Part shown: positions 1 to 8,177 of the stretch, piece by piece
How the letters are laid out: every line of letters begins with the position of its first letter
How positions within the stretch are numbered: position 1 is the first letter of the stretch
Assembly (NCBI GenBank): GCA_004114245.1
Contig: QZWS01000010.1
Coordinates: 1 to 49,137 of the forward strand
Length of the DNA: 49,137 nt
Direction: 5' to 3'
DNA from: Zoopage sp. CT-All
Lineage: Eukaryota; Zoopagomycota; Zoopagomycetes; Zoopagales; Zoopagaceae
The notes under the pieces: generated by a model
The model's database searches: none
What the model saw: only the letters and a program-made list of their open reading frames with translations
What the model was told of the DNA's origin: nothing
Made by a program: the position numbers and the translations under genes

Positions 1-1120
1 CTAGCCCCAGCCCTGCCTCAGCCCTGTCACCCCCCCTAGCCCTCGCACTGTCCGCTGCCTCTAGCCCCGAATCCGCCTGGGCATCACAGACACATACTGG
101 GAGGGATTATATTGTTACTGGAGGAGCCTAAAGTTAAGCTGCAAAAGTATGCCCTGCACAAGCTTGATGCCATTGTGCCACATTTCTGTACAGAGATTGC
201 TAACTCAATTACCAAAATGTATTCCATTCATGTTTACACTATGATGCAGTGAGACTTTGTATGAGGATGACAAGTTCTGTTCATGCAGCCAACATATACA
301 ACCTGCTCCACTTACCGTCCATGTCATTCAGCCACTGCTGGTGCTCTGTTTCAGTTGCCTGTTAGATCATTAGCATGTAAAAAAATACATCAGACTTGCT
401 GCGGCTTTCTTGGCCTCTACTCTGGTGTAGATGCATCTTTGGCAGCAGCTTCAACTGTAGCACAGGGGTCAGAATTGGTATTAAAAAATACATTAACATC
501 TGCTCTATCTAAAAAACGTGGGTTCTGCTTATGAGAAAAGCAGGGGGTTGGGAGGCAGTTCATTCCATTAGCTAGTAGAATGGCCACTAATTGAGCAGCC
601 ATTCCGCTGAGGTGGGCGGCCAAGCTAACGGAATGCTAATGGAGTGCTAGCGGAATGGGAATGGAATAACTTTGTGCAAACACCCTATTATTGTACTAGG
701 CTATTCATAGAGTTCTACTTGCTTATCCCAAAACCTGGCTACCTATTGACATAATATTATCTTCTCTTGCCTTTATATTCATATATTTCCCTTTCCACCT
801 CTCTGCCTCTGTCTCCTCCCTAAACTTCTTGCACAGCTGACTACTAGTCCATGCCTCCTCTCAGTACCCCGCCTCCTGGATTGCCCCTTCTGCTTACTAC
901 TGCCCCTCAAGCCATCTGGTGTATGTGTGAGCCTCTACTGCTACCCAGCCATCCCATAGTGGCAATCTGCTTGGTAGGACAATTTAGTGCATCTGATATT
1001 ATTGAGTCTAATATGCACAACTGCTATGCAGTACACAGTTGTTTGAGCTCGTTTTCTGTTGTTCCTCTGAACTCGGGCACGACAGCACATGACATTTCTC
1101 TCTCATTTTTCTTATCAACG
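1..1120. other. Non-coding, repeat-like left edge
   Basis: I see no convincing gene here. The first 75 bases are a C-rich low-complexity stretch built on CTAGCCC and CAGCCCTG. Bases 560-665 hold several direct and inverted copies of the pentamer ATTCC/GGAAT, and 671-685 reads TTTGTGCAAACACCC, whose complement begins GGGTGTTTG, a terminus style seen in some DNA transposons. Open frames at 283-534 and 851-1120 have no recognisable domain. The 850-1120 part is probably the CGR1 promoter and 5' leader. Whether this is a transposon end cannot be decided because the partner terminus lies outside the window. Confidence 0.4.
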
Positions 1121-1592
1121 ATGCCAGCCACTGCAACGATGACGCCGTCGGCCACAGCAGAGCAGCGCGCGGTGATCGTCACTGGCACCGAACCCGCCAT
1201 GGTCGCGCTTCCCACGCTGGCCACGCGCGTCTCGGGACAGACGTGGAAGGTTGCCAAGAAGCCGATTCGCGCGCAGTTGCATCCAGGACTCCGGCAGCCG
1301 TGGGCGAAGCGCATGCGTGAGCGCGGCGTTGTGGATGCCGCAAAACGGAGAGAAGTAGAGCTTAAAGCTGAGCGCGATGAGGTGAAGCAGGCCAAGGACA
1401 CAGAAAAGGAGCGGCGACGAGTGCTCCAGGAGGAGAAGGATCGAATGGAGCGTCTGCAAGCAGTGGTGCGTTGCCCCCGTGCAGTTTCTCCGGATAATAA
1501 CTGCCCCGTAGTTGTCGGCAAAGAAGCTGCAGCGGCTGAAGCGCAAGGAGTCGAAGCAAAAGGCGATGATGAAGAAGAAGCCGTCGACATAG
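1121..1592 (+). CDS. CGR1: rRNA-processing protein Cgr1
   Basis: Two exons, 1121-1465 and 1524-1592, give about 137 residues. Cgr1 is a small nucleolar protein needed for 60S subunit biogenesis. The family core is visible: VSGQTWKVAKKP, then PGLRQPWAKRM, followed by a long charged Lys/Arg/Glu helix (KRREVELKAERDEVKQ onward). After the intron the basic tail KLQRLKRKESKQKAMM matches the family C-terminus. The 58-bp intron (GTGCGT...AAAG) carries a TAATAAC-like branch point and keeps the frame. The start was set at the ATG just before the conserved region; an ATG at 1139 is equally possible. The stop lies 42 bp before the ERV1 start, same strand. Confidence 0.8.
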
Positions 1593-1634
1593 GCGCGCGG
1601 CCTGTACTGTTACCTCTGATGCTTATCTGGTCAC

Positions 1635-2129
1635 ATGATGTTGCTCATCAGCATGCCTCCTCCATCGGCTGCATCATCCGCACCCGCGCCGCCTTGCCGA
1701 GTCTGCGGCGACTTTAAGCAATGGGCACACACACAGAAGCCGCTGGCGCCGCCTGCCACTCCGGCTGCCGCCATCGCGCCGCTCCCCTGCCCACCAGACG
1801 CGGCCGCACTGGGCCGCGCCTCCTGGACGCTCCTCCACACAACCGCCTCCTACTACCCACCTACACCCACGCTCGCAGAGCAGCACGCCATGGCGCAGTT
1901 CCTGCGCACCTTTGCGCGTATCTACCCTTGCTCACCGTGCGCCGAGGAACTGCGACAAGAGCTGGCAGGGAATCCGCCGGACGTGGGCAGCCGGGCCGGG
2001 CTGGAGCTGTGGATGTGCGGCATGCACAACGGCGTGAATCGGCGGCTGGGCAAGGCTGAATTCGACTGTCGGCGGGCGGGCGAGCGGTGGCGCGATGGTG
2101 CCCAGACGTGTGTCAATGAGCACATATAG
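1635..2129 (+). CDS. ERV1: FAD-linked sulfhydryl oxidase Erv1/ALR
   Basis: Single exon of 164 residues. Erv1 reoxidises Mia40 in the mitochondrial intermembrane space disulfide relay and passes electrons to cytochrome c or oxygen. Visible features are an N-terminal shuttle CRVC motif (about residue 21), the FAD-site segment LGRASWTLLHT, the active-site YPCSPCAEEL, the FAD-binding MCGMHNGVN, and LGKAEFDC followed by ERWRDG. All expected cysteine pairs are present. The N-terminus before CRVC is short and Pro/Ala/Ser-rich. The gene sits between CGR1 and the ArfGAP on the same strand, with its stop only 13 bp before the likely ArfGAP ATG. Confidence 0.93.
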   Translation: MMLLISMPPPSAASSAPAPPCRVCGDFKQWAHTQKPLAPPATPAAAIAPLPCPPDAAALGRASWTLLHTTASYYPPTPTLAEQHAMAQFLRTFARIYPCSPCAEELRQELAGNPPDVGSRAGLELWMCGMHNGVNRRLGKAEFDCRRAGERWRDGAQTCVNEHI

Positions 2130-2142
2130 TCACGTGACGCTA

Positions 2143-3321
2143 ATGGCCTCACCCGAGCACCGCCGACAGCTGGCCGAGCTGCAGCGCGCTGACGGCAACC
2201 GCGCCTGCATCGACTGCGGCGCACCCTCGCCGCAATGGGCCTCGGTCAGCCTTGCCGTCTTCTTCTGTATCGACTGCTCCGGCCTCCATCGCGCGCTGGG
2301 CGTCCAGCTCTCGTTTGTGCGCTCCGTCTCGATGGACCGCTGGTCCGACGATCAGATACGACGCCTGCAAGCCGGCGGAAATCAAAAGTGCCTCGCATTC
2401 TTTCGCTCCTTTCCCGAGTACCGCGACGGGATGGCAGTGCGGGAAAAGTATGGTGGGGAGATGGCGCGGCTGTGGCGCGACAAGCTGGATGCCGAGGTCG
2501 ACGGTCGCGAGTGGGTGAGGCCCGCTGAGAGTGCTGACGCTGGTGTCGCGGAGCATTCTACGCCGTCGACGACGCCCGTGTCGGCTGCGTCCGAATTCAA
2601 GACGCGCTCGCTCTCAGCCATTCAGCGGGCGCGCAGCGCCTCACCGGCGTCATTCCAGGATGGCGCGATGCTTGATGGTCTGCAAAAATCTCAGAGTGCG
2701 GTGGAGACGGCAGCATCAACGGCGAGTGAGCACGCTGCTGGCCGCGGGGAAAGTGCAGCCTACTTTACACGTCTCGGCGAGGCCAATGCAGCCCGACCTG
2801 ATACACTCCCGCCCAACCAAGGCGGCCGGTATACGGGCTTTGGTAGCGCGCCGCCGCCCTCGGATGAGTCCCCGCGAGCTGCCGATGGTGCCTTTGACGC
2901 GGCTGCAGTGCTCGACGATCCGCTCGCCGCACTCACCAAGACCTGGTCGTTTGTTTCCAAGCGCGCATCCGTCGCCATTACCGCCGCGCGAGACACGCTG
3001 GCCGATCCAGAGTTTGGCGTACGGGTAACTGAGACAGTGTCACGCGTGGGACGGACAGTGGTGGATACAGGGATGGGCGTTGGGCGGACGGTGTCAGACA
3101 TGGTGGCAAGTGGCAGCAGCAGCCTGGGTAGTGGACAGCAGCAGCGCTCCACGGCCGAGGATGATTTCTGGCAGGAGCAGGAACGGCTGGCGCGAAGCAA
3201 ATCTGGGTCATCGTCATCAGCAAGGAGGCCCGGCACCAGTAGCACGGCATCCAAAGCGGGTGTGAGTAAACGCAAGACGGCAAGCAAGGACTGGGATCAG
3301 GAAGGCTGGGACGAGTTTTAA
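2143..3321 (+). CDS. GCS1: ADP-ribosylation factor GTPase-activating protein (Gcs1/ArfGAP1 type)
   Basis: Single exon of 392 residues from the ATG at 2143. It stimulates GTP hydrolysis by Arf in COPI vesicle transport at the Golgi/ER. The N-terminal ArfGAP domain has the zinc finger CIDC-x16-CIDC and the arginine finger in SGLHRALGV, followed by VSMDRWSDDQ. The rest is Ser/Ala-rich and ends in tryptophan motifs (DDFW about 90 residues from the end, and KDWDQEGWDEF at the C-terminus) that resemble the coat- and membrane-binding tail of ArfGAP1/Gcs1. In-frame ATGs at 2095 and 2116 overlap ERV1. The 2143 ATG begins directly at the conserved MASPEHRRQLAELQ and is preferred. Confidence 0.9.
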   Translation: MASPEHRRQLAELQRADGNRACIDCGAPSPQWASVSLAVFFCIDCSGLHRALGVQLSFVRSVSMDRWSDDQIRRLQAGGNQKCLAFFRSFPEYRDGMAVREKYGGEMARLWRDKLDAEVDGREWVRPAESADAGVAEHSTPSTTPVSAASEFKTRSLSAIQRARSASPASFQDGAMLDGLQKSQSAVETAASTASEHAAGRGESAAYFTRLGEANAARPDTLPPNQGGRYTGFGSAPPPSDESPRAADGAFDAAAVLDDPLAALTKTWSFVSKRASVAITAARDTLADPEFGVRVTETVSRVGRTVVDTGMGVGRTVSDMVASGSSSLGSGQQQRSTAEDDFWQEQERLARSKSGSSSSARRPGTSSTASKAGVSKRKTASKDWDQEGWDEF

Positions 3322-3350
3322 TGGATGTATTTAACTGCAAGCGAGCTTAT

Positions 3351-4524
3351 CTATTGCGAGTGCACTCGGACAAAGGTTTCCACCAGTAATCGCGCCATGA
3401 TCACCTGTGTCGAAATATGCGGGACTTGTGTTGGTAGCTGTTCCTCTAGGGTGCGTAGGGCGCGGAGCAACTCGGCAGCCTGATGGATATGACTGGCTGG
3501 CGGCGAGCATTGCTGAATCAGGGTGGCGACGAGAATGGAAAACAGTTGAAAGCCGGGTCCAGTGGCGAGGGGCACGATGTGCAGGCGCAGAGCAGGGATG
3601 TAGACCTCGGAGCACTTTTCTAGCGACGGTGGATGCGTATGCCTAGCCTTTTTCGCGGTTGGCGGTGAAGCAGATGGACCAGGCTCGGCAAGAATAGTGG
3701 ACAGAAGGGCGTCGACGACGATGGCCTTGTGCTGCGCATGAATGATGCAGATGGAAAACTCTGGCAATAGCGCTGGAGCATTTCGGAGGAGAGACAGCGC
3801 AGATGACTGAAGCGAGGCAGCCCAGGACTCTGAGCGGGAGGAGGTTCGGTGGGCACATGCGCCCACATAGCCGTGCAATGGGCGAGAAAGTGGGGCAAGA
3901 TGAGGATGTTCGTAGGAAAACAGGAGCAGGTTTGAAATAGTTCGAAGTTGCGACTCGGTGATCGCCAGCGACGGTGGCAGTGCTTTTAATAGAGGCTCAT
4001 AGAATGCGGGAAACAGCAAGGGGCATACCTGGGGTCTTAACACTGACGAGAGCTGCCATCATGCCTATTACCTGTCCTGTATTCTACCGACAACGATTAA
4101 AAAGGGTCGTCAAAGGCAATTGTGCCCTGCATAAACAGCGGATGGCGAGGAGGCGAGAGTGGGCGAGCTAAGCATCGTTGAGACGCGTGATGGAAACACC
4201 TGGATGCCCCAGACAGCGACACTCTTCAGCAAAACCGCGTCCACCTCCTCCGCTTTTTCCAGCAACGCGACGAGGGCTATTACGAGCGAGTGGGTTGCTG
4301 ATACGAGCGTAGTGGGTGCAGCGGCGACGGCATCGCACGCGTTTTGAATCAGTCGGAGGACAAGCTGCGGCGTCAGCAGCGCGCCGTTCGCGACGATCGG
4401 CTCCAAATATTCGAGCAGGCTGAGTGCTAGGAATGCCGGAGATCAGCAATAAAAATAAATTAGCAGAGCTACGCTCGGTGCAGGTGTCGGCGAACCGGGT
4501 CTGACTGGGCAACAGCAGCCGCAT
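3351..4524 (-). CDS. Unrecognised helical protein, four exons
   Basis: Exons on the minus strand, 4524-4473, 4426-4200, 4167-4088 and 4035-3351, splice in frame to 347 residues. The introns are 46, 32 and 52 bp with GT-AG ends; the 32-bp one is the shortest in the window and carries CTCAAC as branch point. I do not recognise the family. The sequence is rich in Leu/Ala amphipathic helices (LVIALVALLEKAEEVDAVLL, SSALSLLRNAPALL, AAELLRALRTLEEQL), as in HEAT/ARM-like scaffolds, with a short basic stretch AKKARHTHPP near residue 245 that could be a nuclear signal. The start is only 19 bp from the USE1 start on the other strand. An in-frame ATG at 4551 would overlap USE1. Confidence 0.6.
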
Positions 4525-4543
4525 GCGGTCACATGACACAGCC
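4525..4543. promoter_or_regulatory. Minimal bidirectional start region
   Basis: Only 19 bp separate the proposed start codons of the unrecognised minus-strand gene (4524) and USE1 (4544). The two transcripts must therefore overlap at their 5' ends or have promoters inside each other's leaders or coding sequence. Confidence 0.4.
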
Positions 4544-5393
4544 ATGGCTGCAACTGATCTGCCGCGATTGCTGGCGCGCTCCGAGGAGCTTGCTGCCCGC
4601 ATCGACTCTGACCCGCAGGCGCTGCGGCAGCTGTATTCAGTACGCTTTTCTGCATTTGGGCTGCTCCCACTGGCGTAGAATGTGTGCGCGGCGCGGGAGA
4701 TGTGTGCCAGTATTGGCGGCCTTGGCAGCGATGTAGACGCATACCAAGCACGGCTAAAGAGCCTCGAGGCCTTTATTGACGACTCCCGACTGGTATGATG
4801 TGCTGATTGGGGCTGGCTGCGGGGAAACTGACATCGCGGCTTGCTAGCTGCTGCCAACGGACGGCGCGCTTCGCTTCGGCAGCCAACTACTGCTGCGCAG
4901 CGCCTCGAGTGGAACCACCAGCCTGATGGCCGCCAACTGGATCAAGCGACAGCGCCATGCCGAGCAACAACTCCGGCTGGCCCTGCGTTCAGAGCGGGAC
5001 TCGGCCTCGACACGGCAGGCACTCCCGGCCGACGATCTCTTTGCCCGAAACGCAACCTCTCCCACCGCGATTCCCGCCATTCAAGACCCGCTTGCATTTC
5101 ATCGCGACATTCATGCGCAGCTCTCCGCCGACCTGCTCGCCATGTCGTCGCAGCTGAAGAACAACTCCTCGGCATTCCAGGACATACTCGCGCAAGACGC
5201 CACCCTCATTCAGGACACCGCCGATGTCATGCACGACGGCCTCGGTAGGATGCGCAAGGAGGGCTCACGACTTGGCGCCTACGCCCAGACCGCAAGCAAG
5301 ACCACCCTGTTCACTTGGATGGCCGTGCTCATGGTGTGCATCGGCTTTGGCGTCAGCTACGTTGCCATTAGGATCCTGCCAAAGCGAGTATGA
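4544..5393 (+). CDS. USE1: ER SNARE Use1 (tail-anchored)
   Basis: Exons 4544-4639, 4679-4792 and 4848-5393 give 251 residues. Use1 is the SNARE acting in Golgi-to-ER retrograde fusion with the Dsl1/ZW10 tethering complex. The C-terminal half has the family pattern: a SNARE helix (residues about 160-215, including SADLLAMSSQLKNNSSAFQD and LIQDTADVMHDGLGRM) and a single terminal membrane anchor (TLFTWMAVLMVCIGFGVSYV) ending ILPKRV. Introns of 39 and 55 bp are GT-AG; the second has ACTGAC as branch point. The SNARE helix centre carries an acidic residue rather than Gln, as is common in Use1. ZW10, a partner complex subunit, is encoded at 24-26 kb. Confidence 0.8.
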
Positions 5394-5567
5394 GCTGGGC
5401 GCCCCGCCCGGCCTCAAGGTGCGCGGTGGTGTCAAGCCGATGCCTCTGCGCGTTGCGTCGCTGCGGATATCAAGGCACAGTGCCAACGCACCTCTGCCGT
5501 CTCTGGCCCAGTGCGGTCTCCCAAAGAGGCCCACAGCCGCGAGATACATCTTGTAAAATGTATCCCC

Positions 5568-6695
5568 ATGTCTGCAACACGAACGCCGCTCGCCAACAAG
5601 CCTGATGCATCCCCCGCCGCTGCTCTGCGCGCATCCTCTGCCGCAGAGGTCTACTTCTCTCGCTCTCTGGCTGCACTTTCGAAAACGTCAAACCGCCCGT
5701 TTTCGTCCGGCGCGTTGGTCAAATCGACGCCTTCCACTGGCATCGTCCCGCTCCCCGCCAAACACGCCGCGGAAACCACCCGTCTGAAGCGCTTGCACCG
5801 CTTGCAGTTTTACCAATGGTACTTTGAGCTCTCCACCGGATACAATATCCTCTTCTATGGCTACGGCTCCAAGCGTTCGCTGCTGCTCGAGTTTTGCCGC
5901 ACAATGCTTGCTGCATCCCCCGTCGTCGTCGTCAACGGCACATCTGCGGAATCCTCCACCGCTGTTATCTCAAATCTCGTTGCTGCACTGAGCAGTGTGC
6001 TGAAGGCTCCCGCGTCGGTCGTCGGTCGATCGGTGGCAGATCGTGCAAACGCCATCCTTAAGCTCGTCGATGCCAAGCGCCACCGGTTCCCGCCCGCCTC
6101 TGCGCCTATCGTCCTTCTCATCAATAACATTGATGCTCCAGCGCTGCGATCCGATTTGGTTGTGGATTTCATTCATCACCTTGCCCGGCATCCATGCATT
6201 CGTATCGTCGCGTCAGCGGATAGTATCCACGCCCCACTGCTCTGGGACGCTGTGGCCCGCGCACACCTCCAATGGATTCACCACGACCTAACCACTTTCC
6301 AGTCGTACCAGTTTGAGCTAAGCGGCATATCACAGAATCTTGCTGCTCCCGATGAGCTGACCACTGCTGCCCGTGCGCAGCATGTTCTACTCAGTCTGAC
6401 CGCTAACGCCCGGACCGTGTTTCGAATCCTCGTTGAGCACCAGCTGCAGCGCGACGCAGACAGTGAACGCGGTGATACGACGGTGCAGGATGTTTCCGGT
6501 GGATTACTCTACGCTGAGTATCTCGAGAGATGCCGACACGCATTTGCCGTCTCGAATGATGCGACGTTTCGCATGCAGCTGGTCGAGTTTCGCGACCACC
6601 AGCTTATTCTATCCCGTAAAATGGTAAACGGCTCAGAGGTATTCTATGTGCCCATGGCAGAAAAGGAGCTGCAGGAGGTACTTCAGTATGTATGA
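5568..6695 (+). CDS. ORC2: Origin recognition complex subunit 2
   Basis: Single exon, 375 residues from the ATG at 5568 (an upstream in-frame ATG at 5511 is less likely). ORC2 is a core subunit of the complex that marks replication origins and loads MCM. The AAA+-like region is plain: FYQWYFELSTGYNILFYGYG, then SKRSLLLEFC in the position of the P-loop, lacking a classic GKT as usual for Orc2, then IVLLINNIDAPALR as the Walker-B-like strand and IRIVASADSIHAPLLWD. The winged-helix end follows (TFRMQLVEFRDHQLILSRK). The N-terminus is short (about 70 residues) compared with the 200 or more disordered residues of many homologues. Confidence 0.9.
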   Translation: MSATRTPLANKPDASPAAALRASSAAEVYFSRSLAALSKTSNRPFSSGALVKSTPSTGIVPLPAKHAAETTRLKRLHRLQFYQWYFELSTGYNILFYGYGSKRSLLLEFCRTMLAASPVVVVNGTSAESSTAVISNLVAALSSVLKAPASVVGRSVADRANAILKLVDAKRHRFPPASAPIVLLINNIDAPALRSDLVVDFIHHLARHPCIRIVASADSIHAPLLWDAVARAHLQWIHHDLTTFQSYQFELSGISQNLAAPDELTTAARAQHVLLSLTANARTVFRILVEHQLQRDADSERGDTTVQDVSGGLLYAEYLERCRHAFAVSNDATFRMQLVEFRDHQLILSRKMVNGSEVFYVPMAEKELQEVLQYV

Positions 6696-6792
6696 TTGTG
6701 CCCGCACAGTGCCACGACAATGTAGTTTGAATTAGCAAAGACGTGCATGCTCCAATGTAGTTCTGAAGCAGCACAGACTTGGGTTCAAAATA

Positions 6793-6865
6793 CGATCCAG
6801 CACGGGTTCGAACCGTGGACCTCGCGCTCCGGAGGCGCGCATGCTAACCACTGCACCACTAGACC
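6793..6865 (-). tRNA. tRNA-Arg (anticodon CCG)
   Basis: A complete 73-nt cloverleaf folds on the minus strand. The acceptor stem is GGTCTAG with CTGGATC (two G-T wobbles), the D arm GTGC/GCAT, and the anticodon stem CGCGC/GCGCG with loop CTCCGGA. The variable loop is 5 nt and the T arm is CACGG/CCGTG with TTCGAAC. The A box (TGGTGCAGTGG) and B box (GGTTCGAACCC) are both intact, and a TTTT run just downstream fits a Pol III terminator. There is no intron. The anticodon CCG reads CGG codons. Confidence 0.93.
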
Positions 6866-7196
6866 ATGAGGTTAAGCTTTCTAATAAATAAATGAAAATA
6901 TTTGCCAAAAAATCGAAAAAAATTGCACAAATTTAGCCGGCCGGAATGGCTGGTGGGAGCGAGCTGTCCAAGCATAGAACAAGCTCGGGCGTCTGGAGTT
7001 TCCCTGTCTCTGCCCTATTTCAGCACTTATAGAAAAGCAAGTATTAGAAATGTGTTTGTTATTATGCCCCTTATTGTGTGTAGTCATGTGAGGAGCCAGT
7101 GCTGGGCTTCAGATGTGGGTTGGGAGAATGTCCTGTGGAATGAGATGTCTATTTGTCAGACTTGGCATACACACATTTCTTTTATACTACTTTAAA

Positions 7197-7222
7197 ACCT
7201 TCTAGAACATTCTAGAAGGTTC
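7197..7222. promoter_or_regulatory. Perfect heat-shock-element array
   Basis: Five alternating HSF pentamers occur without error: TTCtaGAAcaTTCtaGAAggTTC (7200-7222). 7197-7220 is also an exact inverted repeat with 11-bp arms around CA. This matches the HSF trimer consensus. No heat-shock gene lies next to it; the nearest genes are the tRNA and methionine synthase (about 960 bp downstream). Confidence 0.5.
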
Positions 7223-7359
7223 CTGTCAGGGCCATACCCCTTGTAGTGACAGTCTTGTCTTTTCTCTGTGTAATCAACACAGGTTTCTCCACCCTTCTCA
7301 TGTCCCTCATGACTCTGCCTGCCCCCGGGCCCCCTGGCCTGGGCGGATGTTACAGTTCC
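7219..7359. mobile_element. Solo-LTR-like insertion with 5-bp target duplication
   Basis: A 131-bp segment (7224-7354) begins TGTCAGGG and ends GGATGTTACA, with the TG...CA ends of retroviral-type LTRs. It is flanked on both sides by the direct repeat GTTCC (7219-7223 and 7355-7359), the length expected for LTR-retrotransposon integration. No internal domain or second LTR is present, so a solo LTR left by recombination is the simplest reading. No second copy was seen in the window. Confidence 0.5.
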
Positions 7360-8177
7360 ATACAACACCCCTTAGTATGGCTAAAGCTTCATGTAAGGAT
7401 CCTTCATTCAACCACGTGGCGAGGGAGTGTCCTGGTTTGTGAGGCATATTTGCTTAGTAGTCTATGGGTTTACTTGTCCGACCAATACCAGTGTTGGTCC
7501 CAATACATCTTGTATTGCATCCGATTGTGGTGCCCACATGGCAGTAGTCTCTTTTTGTAAGAACCAAACCACTAATACATGGTGTTCCATTGACTTTGGG
7601 TTGCCTTCACCCCAAGTCCTGGTGCTCAGGCACAACTTTGAATTGTTCCAATGCATGGGAGCAACACCGATCCCGGCCCCTCACACTTCAAGCCTTTGGC
7701 ATCCCTAATAAATTTGCTCCACTGCTGGGGCAGTATCCAGTCAGCTTAGTCTTCCAAGTCTAATAAAGATATGGTAAATGTGAGAGCTCCAAGGTAGGAT
7801 GCAGTATATTTTTGTTACTATCTGTTTGTCATAATTTGTAAAAAGAGACTACTATCTAGGTGAGCACTATAAAGCATACCTTTAGGGCATATCTTATATA
7901 TGTAAAAGCTATACTATAAATAGCTTAATATGGCTATTATTAGCCTGCAGTTGCTTCACATACCACAGCAGTGCAGGATCAGACTCAACAGCCTGGAACT
8001 CAACAGAATCCAGAAGAACAAAGATGATGTCATAGCATTGGTAATCCAACAGTATAAAAGGAGAGCAAGCACAATGAGTAATACATAAATTCTATAACCC
8101 CAAACACGTCCGAGATCTTGCACAACTCAACAGGCCCCACTGCACTTGTCAGCCAGTCACTGCCATCTTTGACCCAG

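Larger units (their letters stand above)
6866..8177. other. AT-richer intergenic region with retroelement traces
   Basis: No intact gene is visible between the tRNA and methionine synthase. The region contains a heat-shock-element array (7200-7222), a solo-LTR-like insertion (7224-7354) and, right after it, a short stretch (from 7378) that reads SCKDPSFNHVARECPG before a stop, like a half-decayed CCHC zinc knuckle. Open frames at 7246-7560 and 7427-7708 have no recognisable domain. 7750-8100 is plain AT-rich sequence that should include the methionine synthase promoter. Confidence 0.5.

Noticed and set aside
1631-1840. Antisense frames over ERV1
   Set aside because: Shadows of the ERV1 coding sequence; low complexity and no homology.
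4168-4857. 229-codon minus-strand open frame
   Set aside because: It crosses USE1 exons antisense and reads through the first intron of the unrecognised gene; only its small part around 4473-4524 is used as that gene's exon 1, in the same frame.
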